This document shows positions 32,543 to 39,813 of a stretch of 64,000 nt of DNA, piece after piece. Every line of letters starts with the position of its first letter. Position 1 is the first letter of the stretch. The notes beneath the pieces are model-generated. The model saw only the letters and a program-made list of their open reading frames with translations, ran no database searches and was not told where the DNA came from. The position numbers and the translations under genes are program-made. This DNA comes from JAKFDI01 sp036676235 (GTDB taxonomy: Bacteria; Pseudomonadota; Gammaproteobacteria; Burkholderiales; Burkholderiaceae_C), in assembly GCA_036676235.1 (NCBI GenBank), contig JAKFDI010000101.1:1-64000 (forward strand). The letters run 5' to 3'.

Positions 32543-34195
32543 ATGCATGGACTCGTCCCATCGTCGCGCCCTGACTCACCCGGAAGCCCCTACCCGTCAG
32601 CGGATCCAGGGTTCGTCTCTGCGGCCGTAGGCGACATCCTCGCCGAGCACTCCAACCTACTCGCCCGCATCCGCCTCTGCTTCGGCGTTGACCAGGAGAC
32701 CTTCGCGCGCGACGCGTTGGCACTGATCGAAGCCTACGCGGGCTACGTTCACCTGCTCCCCGCCACACCCGACAACTACTTCCGTCAGCCGGGTGGCCTG
32801 CTGCAACTGGGGCTGGAGGTGGCTTTCTATGCCCTCCAGGGCACGGACGCGCACATCTTCTCCGGCCAATCCACCATCACCACGCGCCGTCAGCTCGAGC
32901 CGCGCTGGCGGCACGCCACGTTTATCGGCGGCTTGTGCTGTGAACTGCACCGGGCCTTGGCATCGTTGATCGTCGTCGACGCCGACGGCAACGAATGGCC
33001 CGCTTACCTCACCCCTTTGGCCACCTGGCTCGCGGAGCGCCAGGTCGAGCGCTACTTCGTGCGCTGGCGCGCTCAGGCGCCCGAGGCTCGCAGCCTGGGC
33101 CTGTTCGCGCTGCCTCACGTCGTGGTGCCCGCGGTGCTGCAGAACCTCAGCGCCGGCAACACCGTCATCGTCCCGCACCTTCTTGCCAGCGTCGGCGGCC
33201 TCCCGGTGTATCGCGAGCCGAACGTCCTCGACAGCCTGGTGCGCCGCTCGCTCGCTCTAGTCATCGACCGAAATCTGAAGGCCAGTGCGGACCGCTACGG
33301 CTCGCCGCAGTTCGGCTCGCACCTCGAGCGCTATCTGGTGGATGCGCTGCGCCGCTTGGCCTCGGCCGAGTCGGCCTGGGTGCCGAACCGCGAGAAGTCG
33401 CGCGTCTGGTACGGCAGCGACGGTCTCTTCCTGCTCTGGCCGCAATGCGCGGCGGACGCGCAAGCCTTGCTTGAGGCGGACCAGCTGCCCGGCATACCGA
33501 AGTCTGCCGACACAGTGCTCGACCTGCTGCTCGCTGCGGGCGTGGCGGAACCTCGCGACAGCTCTCGCAACACGTGGCTGATCCAGCCGCCCGGAGCCAA
33601 GGGCCCGCTGGACGCCATCAAGCTGACCTCGCCGGCAATCCTCTGGTCCGGCCCGGAGGCCAGCCCGCGTCCGCTCGCCGGCACATTGGCGACGAATGTC
33701 GAGCCCACAAGACCGATGGCCGCCACTGAAGGGCCGGCACCGCCACCATTGCCGCGGGGCCAGATGTCGCTGCTCGATGTCGCCGAGGCAGACCCTTCGG
33801 CGAACGTCCCTGCGACGGTCTCGCCCGCTGTCGAAGAAGCCGCGGCCACCCTGATCGCGCTGAAGGCCCCCATGCGGCTGAACCCGGCCGTTCGCGACGC
33901 GCTGGGCTCCATCGTGGCCACGCTGAACGGCGACGCACACATCGCAGCCGCGTGCACGGTGGCGACCGGCATCTTCGTGCCCCTCAGCGAGCTGGAACGG
34001 CGTGGCCTACAGCCTGCACTCGTCATGCGGGCGCTTGGCGATTTGCGCATGCTGGTCCACGCCGATGCAAATCGGCCACCGACCACATCGAGGGACTTCG
34101 GCGGCGTCACGACCGTGGGCTTGGTCCTCGATCCGCGCTTCGTCGCGGGCATCGACCTCGCCACCTTTGCGATCCCGGAATCGCCGCCGGCCTGA
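32543..34195 (+). CDS. MobH-type (TraI_2) relaxase-like protein
   Basis: 550 aa. The N-terminal TraI_2 region is clear: HLLPATPDNYFRQPGGLLQLGLEVAF and LEPRWRHATFIGGLCCELHRALASL align with the MobH conserved block, and the C-terminal part (LKAPMRLNPAVRDALGSIVATLN and following) matches TraI_2_C. MobH enzymes nick oriT to start transfer. The usual His residues before GGL and after it, and the HD of LLHDIGK, are replaced here (NYF, QLG, ELH), so the metal site differs from SXT TraI. Encoded just before TraD, as expected. Confidence 0.8.
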   Translation: MHGLVPSSRPDSPGSPYPSADPGFVSAAVGDILAEHSNLLARIRLCFGVDQETFARDALALIEAYAGYVHLLPATPDNYFRQPGGLLQLGLEVAFYALQGTDAHIFSGQSTITTRRQLEPRWRHATFIGGLCCELHRALASLIVVDADGNEWPAYLTPLATWLAERQVERYFVRWRAQAPEARSLGLFALPHVVVPAVLQNLSAGNTVIVPHLLASVGGLPVYREPNVLDSLVRRSLALVIDRNLKASADRYGSPQFGSHLERYLVDALRRLASAESAWVPNREKSRVWYGSDGLFLLWPQCAADAQALLEADQLPGIPKSADTVLDLLLAAGVAEPRDSSRNTWLIQPPGAKGPLDAIKLTSPAILWSGPEASPRPLAGTLATNVEPTRPMAATEGPAPPPLPRGQMSLLDVAEADPSANVPATVSPAVEEAAATLIALKAPMRLNPAVRDALGSIVATLNGDAHIAAACTVATGIFVPLSELERRGLQPALVMRALGDLRMLVHADANRPPTTSRDFGGVTTVGLVLDPRFVAGIDLATFAIPESPPA

Positions 34196-34197
34196 GC

Positions 34198-36108
34198 ATG
34201 CTGGTCCGCCAGTACGAGATGCCCTGGCGCCCGGCCTACGAGGCCTACGCTGCGGCCACGTGGCTGCTGGCAACAGCCTTCTTCGCGACCGTCGGTGTCC
34301 TTGGACATCTGCCGCGCCGACTGGCGCTGCCCCTGGCGCTGTGTTGCTTCGTCTGGGGCATCTTCCGAGGCGCCCAAGCGCTGCGGACGCTGGTGCTGCG
34401 CGCCTCGCTCGGCGGGCGCGCCGTGCAGACCATCACCACCGCCGAGCTGGCGCGCTGGTGCCAACAACCCGACCAGGTGTTCCTCGGCTTCGGCTTCGAC
34501 TGGCGGCCCGTCCACGCCCAGCGCCTGTATGAGCTGGCGAAGGTGGACTACCGGCAGTTCACCGTCTCGCCGCGCCTACTTACCTGGCTGGGCTACGACA
34601 GCCACCCGCAGCCCGACGCCGCGATCGGCCTGCCCTACATCCACGGCGTCGAGCCGAAGGAAGTGCCGCTCCACCGGCCGCTTCAGAACTTCGAGGGCGG
34701 CACGCTGCTCGTCGGCACCACACAGTCGGGCAAAGGGGTGGCGCTGGCCAACCTCATCACGCAGGCGGTGCGCCGGGGCGACGTGGTCATCGTCATCGAC
34801 CCGAAGAACAGCCGCCGCCTGAAGCGCGTGACGCAGCGTGCCTGCGAAGACTGGCGCGCGACCGACACGTTCCTGGAGTTCCACCCCGCCTTCCCCGAAA
34901 CCGGCGTGCGGCTGGACTTCACCTTCAACTGGCAGAAGCCGACCGAGATCGCCTCGCGCATCCAGTCGATCATGCCGCCCGACACAGCCGGCGCGTTCTC
35001 GGCCTTCGGCTGGGACGCGGTCAACGTCGTCGTGCAGGGCCTGATCGAGCTCGAGGAGCGGCCCAACCTCGTGAAGCTGACCAAGTACATCGAAGGCGGC
35101 ATCGAGCCGGTGCTTGAAGGCACGCTGCGCCGCCACTACGAGCGGACCTTGGGCGCCAACTGGCGCGAGCTGCCCGAGATGAAGAAGCTGCTGCACGACG
35201 CGCACCGCGGCAACCTCAAGCGCCCGTCAGAGGCTGCCAGCGCCGACCTGCTGGCCTTCGTCGCCTACTACGAGCACCACGTCGCGCAGTCGCAGCGCAA
35301 CAAGGTGCTGGATGCGCAGGTGCGCACCTTCCGCCACAACCGTGAGCACTACCAGAAGATCACCGCCAACCTGCTGCCCGTGCTGTCCATGCTGACCTCG
35401 GGCGACTTGGGCCCCAGCCTGTCGCCTGACCCGTTCGACGCCGACGACACGCGCCCGATCATGAACTTCGAAAAGATCGAGCGCGCCGGCCACGTGCTCT
35501 ACATGTGCCTGGACTCGTTGCCCGACCCGTCGGTGGCCACTGCCATCGGCGCACTGGCCCTCGCCGACCTGGCTGCGCGTGCCGGCATGCGCTACAACCT
35601 CGGCGGCTACCGGCGCATCTCGCTGTTCGTCGACGAGGTCTCGAACGTCATCAACCAGCCGTTGATCGAGATCCTGAACAAGGGCGCCGAGGGCGGCATC
35701 TTCACCACCTGCGCGATGCAGACGCTGGCCGACTTGGCCAAGCGCCTGGGCAGCGAAGACGCCGCACGCATGGCTCTGGGCAACCTCAACAACCTGATCG
35801 CGCTGCGCTCGAAGGACCGGCCGACGCAGGACTTCGTGGTCGAGACCTTCGGCAAGACCGCCATCCACACCGTGCGCGTGGGCCTGAGCAGCGGCGCCGA
35901 CGCGCACCTGGGCGACTTCTCGTCGAGCTACTCCACGCAGCTCACCGAGAGCTTCGAAGAGATGGTGCCGGCCGACGTGCTGGGCAAGCTGCCAAACCTG
36001 CAGTACTTCGCGTCGGTGTCGGGTGGGCGGATCATCAAGGGGCGGTTTCCGATCCTGGATGCGGATGCCGCTGGCAACGCAGGTGTCGCATCCGGCGCTT
36101 CGCGATGA
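34198..36108 (+). CDS. traD: TraD-type coupling protein (VirD4/TraG superfamily ATPase)
   Basis: 636 aa. Two membrane helices (about 20-37 and 43-60) are followed by a RecA-like ATPase with Walker A GTTQSGKG (173-180), the VIDPKN switch and the LFVDEVSNVI Walker B. It couples the relaxase-DNA complex to the type IV channel at the inner membrane. The ATG at 34198 is two bases after the relaxase stop; longer upstream frames overlap the relaxase and are rejected. The C-terminus overlaps the DUF4400 start by 4 nt. Confidence 0.9.
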   Translation: MLVRQYEMPWRPAYEAYAAATWLLATAFFATVGVLGHLPRRLALPLALCCFVWGIFRGAQALRTLVLRASLGGRAVQTITTAELARWCQQPDQVFLGFGFDWRPVHAQRLYELAKVDYRQFTVSPRLLTWLGYDSHPQPDAAIGLPYIHGVEPKEVPLHRPLQNFEGGTLLVGTTQSGKGVALANLITQAVRRGDVVIVIDPKNSRRLKRVTQRACEDWRATDTFLEFHPAFPETGVRLDFTFNWQKPTEIASRIQSIMPPDTAGAFSAFGWDAVNVVVQGLIELEERPNLVKLTKYIEGGIEPVLEGTLRRHYERTLGANWRELPEMKKLLHDAHRGNLKRPSEAASADLLAFVAYYEHHVAQSQRNKVLDAQVRTFRHNREHYQKITANLLPVLSMLTSGDLGPSLSPDPFDADDTRPIMNFEKIERAGHVLYMCLDSLPDPSVATAIGALALADLAARAGMRYNLGGYRRISLFVDEVSNVINQPLIEILNKGAEGGIFTTCAMQTLADLAKRLGSEDAARMALGNLNNLIALRSKDRPTQDFVVETFGKTAIHTVRVGLSSGADAHLGDFSSSYSTQLTESFEEMVPADVLGKLPNLQYFASVSGGRIIKGRFPILDADAAGNAGVASGASR

Positions 36109-36728
36109 TCCGTGCTGCGGCGATCGCTTCCCTGGTCGCCCTGCTGGCGATGGCGCTGTACCTGCCTTCCGCGTACCCGCCTGAACAGTTCTTCGCGCAG
36201 CTACGCAAAGAGCACGCCGCCGCCACTCAGCTATGGGATCAGCAGGCCGCTTCAGACATGCTCGACGTCGCACTCGGGCTGCAAGACTCGGCTCGGCGAG
36301 TCGCTCCTTCGCCACATGCTGCCGCAAGTGCGCCTGGTGGCCCGCTCGACACCGCAGTTGCGCACGAGATGTCGTCCGTCAGCGCTCGGCTGTTCGGCAA
36401 CGCCTACTTCCGATCGGTTGAAGCCCTGTTCCTCTTGGCAATGTTCAGGCTCAGCATGATGAGTCACGCCCTCCCATGGCTTATTCCGTTCTTCGCGGCC
36501 GCGTTTGCCGACGGCCATGTATCGCGGCTGCTGAAGGCCCGCGAGTTTCGGCAGCATGACCCCGAGGTGTTTGCCTTGGCCTTGGCGGCCGCAATTGCCG
36601 CCACCTGCGCGATAGCTGTTGCCCTGCTTGCTCCGATCGAGCTGCCGATCGTTGCCTGGGCAGCCGCACCACTGGTCGTGGTCTTGCTGCTCAGCAGGGC
36701 ACTTGCCAGCTTCCATCTGCGAGCCTGA
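36105..36728 (+). CDS. DUF4400 membrane protein of the transfer module
   Basis: 207 aa. An N-terminal membrane helix, a periplasmic segment with FFAQLRKEHAAATQLWD, and three more hydrophobic segments near residues 110-205 (VEALFLLAMFRLSMMSHALPWLIPFFAAAFADG and ALALAAAIAATCAIAVALLAPIELPIVAW). DUF4400 proteins follow TraD in SXT/R391-like elements (TraJ in that nomenclature) and probably assist coupling. ATGA overlap with TraD fixes the start. Cargo begins right after it. Confidence 0.82.
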   Translation: MIRAAAIASLVALLAMALYLPSAYPPEQFFAQLRKEHAAATQLWDQQAASDMLDVALGLQDSARRVAPSPHAAASAPGGPLDTAVAHEMSSVSARLFGNAYFRSVEALFLLAMFRLSMMSHALPWLIPFFAAAFADGHVSRLLKAREFRQHDPEVFALALAAAIAATCAIAVALLAPIELPIVAWAAAPLVVVLLLSRALASFHLRA

Positions 36729-36907
36729 TCACCCGGCCGACAGCTGCCGGGAACCGTCCTTGCTGCTACACCTCGCAGTGATGGCCGACCGGCGACCGTA
36801 GGGCCCCTCTCGCTCCCATCCCGTCAGTCGACTCTGCCCTCTCAGGCCTCGGAACAACGCCGACCGAAGTCGGGGGGCTTGCGCAGCATCAGGTTTGCTC
36901 GTACATT

Positions 36908-36925
36908 CTCACTCATGCAAGTGAG
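36908..36925. promoter_or_regulatory. Inverted repeat overlapping the STAS gene start codon
   Basis: CTCACT-CATGCA-AGTGAG: perfect 6-bp arms around the ATG (36915-36917) of the STAS-like gene. It could be an operator or an RNA structure hiding the start codon. Confidence 0.4.
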
Positions 36926-37487
36926 TGAACGAAACATCCTGTCGCTCCGCGCCACTGTCGGAGCCAAGACGCTGGCCGGGGCTGCGGCTGGTCGCGCTGC
37001 GGCTGCCAGGCTCCAGACCGCGACCGCGACGTTGCCCACCCCGTGGGTTTTGGCTTTCGACGGCATCGAACTGATCACTGCGAGCGCCTTCCGCGAGGCC
37101 GTCTTGTCCATTGTCCTATGGGCGGCCGACGACGGCCGAGCCTGCCTGCTCGCCAACGTCAACGAGGTGACCGGCGAAGAAGGGCTGATCGCTGCGGCCC
37201 AGTCGGGCAGCGTGCTGCTCTTCTGCAAGCTCGACGGTTTGACGATCTCAAACGTCGTGGCCCGCGGCCCGTTGGACGCCAAGTTGGAAACCACCTTCGG
37301 GTTGGTACTCAAGCTCGGCGAGGCGGATGCCAAAGCGGTGAGTGATGCCTCCGGCGAGGACACCGTCACGACCGCCTGGAACAACCGGCTCGTGGCGTTG
37401 ACCCGCATGGGCCTGCTCACCGAGCGCAAGGTCGGAAAGACCAAGTACTACTCCGCTGTCGTGAAGGGCATGTCGTATGGGAAATGA
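36915..37487 (+). CDS. STAS-like (DUF4325) domain protein
   Basis: 190 aa. The first 120 residues have the STAS-like pattern PWVLAFDGIELITASAFREAVLSIVLW, with the characteristic FDG...S hydrophobic strand-helix, as in DUF4325 proteins. The rest is a helical C-terminal region with a winged-helix look (TAWNNRLVALTRMGLLTERKVGKTKYYSAVV). STAS domains often partner with GHKL ATPases, as in SpoIIAA/SpoIIAB, and such an ATPase lies at the other end of this cassette. The ATG at 36915 is chosen because the protein then starts QVSERNILSLRATVG. First gene of a tight three-gene rightward unit. Confidence 0.72.
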   Translation: MQVSERNILSLRATVGAKTLAGAAAGRAAAARLQTATATLPTPWVLAFDGIELITASAFREAVLSIVLWAADDGRACLLANVNEVTGEEGLIAAAQSGSVLLFCKLDGLTISNVVARGPLDAKLETTFGLVLKLGEADAKAVSDASGEDTVTTAWNNRLVALTRMGLLTERKVGKTKYYSAVVKGMSYGK

Positions 37488-37821
37488 GTTCTTGCGCAAA
37501 CAGCGCGAAGGCCGCGCCAAAGGTTGGAACCGCCAACTGCGCGCCGGTGAACAGGACATGCTCGTTGCGCTCGCGCCGGGCCAAGAGATGGGCTGCCGCG
37601 CTTCGGTGCGCGGGGGCATGCCGGCAGTGGGAAGCAAGCTGATGCTGCAACTCCTCAACGGCACCGTCATGGTCCGTGATCAAAACGAGTGCATCGGCGA
37701 AGTGACTCACCCGAGGCCCGAGTTGCTGCAGGATTTGCAGCGTGGCGCGGGCCTGGCCGTGGCTCAGGTCCGGTCGCAGTTGGAAGCAGCCGGCTGCGTC
37801 GACCTCGTCGTGGAGCGCTGA
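37477..37821 (+). CDS. Hypothetical 114-aa protein
   Basis: Overlaps the STAS-like gene by 11 nt and is followed one base later by the next start, so it is translated as part of the same unit. Basic N-terminus (FLRKQREGRAKGWNRQL) and a compact beta-rich middle (EMGCRASVRGGMPAVGSKLMLQLLNGTVMVRDQNECIGEV). No family recognised. It could be a nucleic-acid-binding or adaptor protein for its neighbours; this is only inference from charge and context. Confidence 0.6.
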   Translation: MGNEFLRKQREGRAKGWNRQLRAGEQDMLVALAPGQEMGCRASVRGGMPAVGSKLMLQLLNGTVMVRDQNECIGEVTHPRPELLQDLQRGAGLAVAQVRSQLEAAGCVDLVVER

Positions 37822-37822
37822 C

Positions 37823-39025
37823 TTGCTGGCCGCCGACGCCATCCGATTCGCACCGACGTTCAAGGACGTCGGGCCGGGCCAGCCGCTGCTGGGGTGTGGC
37901 AGCTGCATCGACCGCAAGGTCTGCGGCGGTCTTCACCTTCGCAATACCGGTTCGTTGCTGGTCTCCTGCATGTCGTACTGCACGTGCGAGGACACCAGCC
38001 AGTGCGACATCGTCTGCCCGCGCAAGCCGGACGACTACGTCGCGCGGCATCGCGAAGTCGATAGCTGGGACCTGACCACGATTCCGACCGCCCGCACGGT
38101 CGAGATTCCGCGCTTGCCCGACTGGATTCCGCTGCTGCAGGGCAACCTGCTGGGCCTGCGCGCCACGGCGCTGGACGATTGCCTGGCCCTGCCGCTCACC
38201 TACGCCCTCAAGGGTCGCGGCCATGCAACGCGCGGACGCACTCGCCAGGAACTGGGTGAGAGTTATGGCGTTCGGCCCCGCCACGGATGGGTGCTGTCGG
38301 GCGTGCAGGAAGATCCCGCCGTCGAGCGCATCTGGCCCCTGCCCGACATCAGCCGAATTGCCCGGCAGCTTGTTCACGCTGGCGCCATCTTCGCCACGTC
38401 GCCGGACTTCAGCACGATTCTCGACAGTCCGCGGCACGACAACCTGCACGCGATGAAGCGCATCGCGTGGGTGTGGTACCACATGACCCAAGGCGGGCTG
38501 TGCACGGCGCTGCATGTCAACGGACGCACCGATCACGACTTTGTTCGATGGGCGGAGTTCATTCGAATGCAGCCCGCCGTGAAGGCCATCGCATTCGAAT
38601 TCCTGACCGGTACGGCCACCAAGCAGAGCGTCGACCAATACTGCGATCGCCTGGCTGGGCTCGCCGCGGCGGTCGGACGGTACTTGACGCTCGTGGTCCG
38701 TGGGAACGCCGAGGCGGCGCGCGCGCTGCGCTCCACCTACAAGCAGGTCGTCTTCATCGATTCGACCGCCTACATGCGGTCGACGAAACGCCGACGTGCC
38801 TACCTGAACGAGAACGGCAAGATCGCGTACCTTCCCGTGCACACCAGTACCAGCCGGGAGGCCCGAGCCCTGCTGCGCCACAACATCCACACGCTGCGCC
38901 TGGCCGCCACCGAGCCTCGTGCTCCGGCCGTACCGGACCGCCAGGCGCGACTGGACTTCAATGCCCTACCAGCGCAGCAGGACGCTGACGACGAATCCCC
39001 GCAGCTTGCCTTGTTCCCGCAGTAG
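37823..39025 (+). CDS. Cys-rich 400-aa protein of unknown family
   Basis: A TTG at 37823, one base after the previous stop and with GGAG eight bases upstream, starts a 400-aa protein. Residues 24-65 hold nine Cys (GCGSCIDRKVCGGL...SCMSYCTCEDTSQCDIVCP), a likely iron-sulfur or zinc module. The remainder alternates strand and helix (CTALHVNGRTDHDFVRWAEF, IAFEFLTGTATKQSVDQYC, LTLVVRGNAEAARAL), suggestive of a TIM barrel, and ends LALFPQ. I cannot name the family; a tRNA-guanine-transglycosylase- or radical-type enzyme is only a guess. Its 3' end overlaps the convergent GHKL gene by 60 nt. Confidence 0.65.
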   Translation: MLAADAIRFAPTFKDVGPGQPLLGCGSCIDRKVCGGLHLRNTGSLLVSCMSYCTCEDTSQCDIVCPRKPDDYVARHREVDSWDLTTIPTARTVEIPRLPDWIPLLQGNLLGLRATALDDCLALPLTYALKGRGHATRGRTRQELGESYGVRPRHGWVLSGVQEDPAVERIWPLPDISRIARQLVHAGAIFATSPDFSTILDSPRHDNLHAMKRIAWVWYHMTQGGLCTALHVNGRTDHDFVRWAEFIRMQPAVKAIAFEFLTGTATKQSVDQYCDRLAGLAAAVGRYLTLVVRGNAEAARALRSTYKQVVFIDSTAYMRSTKRRRAYLNENGKIAYLPVHTSTSREARALLRHNIHTLRLAATEPRAPAVPDRQARLDFNALPAQQDADDESPQLALFPQ

Positions 39026-39751
39026 AAAGCGCGATCGGTCGGCCTCCTGCTCCAGCTCGAGGCTGGCGTCGTCGCTGCGCACGCGTACGCAGCCGTCCAG
39101 CGAGCGCACCGACTGGATCACAGTCTGAAACCCTGTGCCTCGGTCGGGCTCACCAGTGCGCGATCGATGATCGATCACCGCCCACTTCAGCGCCTGCTCC
39201 GCGTCGGCAGGCTTGTCGGCAAGCGGCGAAGCCTGGTAGCCACCGAGCACGCCGCGGCCGCTGTCGGCCACCACCATCCAAGCCTCGCGTGCCAGCACCT
39301 CGAAAGCGCCGAGCCCGTCGACTCCATCACCGGCATGCTCATCCACATTGGTCAGCAATTCACGCAGCGCCCCTGACAGACGCAGTGCAGCGGTAGTCAC
39401 CACGCCCGCGGCCACCAGCTGCGCGCGGAAAGAATCGGCGAAGTCATTGGTCGCGTCCTCCGACTCATGCCCTGCACGCCGGTGCAGCACACCCCTTGCG
39501 CCCTCGCTGAGATAAGGCTGCGACGACCTCAACAGCCGGCGCAACAGCCGCCCTCGGCTCGAGGTGTCAGCGACCGTGACCGCCTGATGCGCGCCTCGCT
39601 TGAGCATCAGCAGTTCGAGCAAGGCGCCAAAACCGATTCCTGAAGCGTCGACCCGCACTGCTTGATCGGACTGACCGGCAAGCACCGCCGCGATGTCGTC
39701 CGAGCGGGCAAATCGCTGCTGGAAGCTGACGGCCTCCCGATGTTCCTGCAC
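38966..39751 (-). CDS. GHKL-fold ATPase
   Basis: 261 aa. The C-terminal half is a GHKL ATP-binding domain: N-box LRELLTNVDEHAGDG, G1 VVADSGRGVLGG, and G2 RGTGFQTVIQSV. The N-terminal 90 residues look STAS-like (AVRVDASGIGFGALLELLML) in a two-layer fold, giving a possible STAS+GHKL fusion. It has no His-phosphotransfer domain. It is encoded opposite to the STAS-like operon and 62 bp downstream of res in the same direction, so it may be made with either. Together with the STAS-like protein it suggests an anti-sigma/antagonist style switch. Confidence 0.68.
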   Translation of the reverse strand: MQEHREAVSFQQRFARSDDIAAVLAGQSDQAVRVDASGIGFGALLELLMLKRGAHQAVTVADTSSRGRLLRRLLRSSQPYLSEGARGVLHRRAGHESEDATNDFADSFRAQLVAAGVVTTAALRLSGALRELLTNVDEHAGDGVDGLGAFEVLAREAWMVVADSGRGVLGGYQASPLADKPADAEQALKWAVIDHRSRTGEPDRGTGFQTVIQSVRSLDGCVRVRSDDASLELEQEADRSRFLLREQGKLRGFVVSVLLRW

Positions 39752-39813
39752 GAACCAACCTCCCTGCGTCGCTTGTCATCTCGAAGGCCCTTCTCAGGGC
39801 GCTGAGCGCTGCC

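Noticed and set aside
32418..32768. 116-aa reverse frame over the relaxase start
   Set aside because: Arg-rich antisense frame overlapping 226 bases of a convincing relaxase gene.
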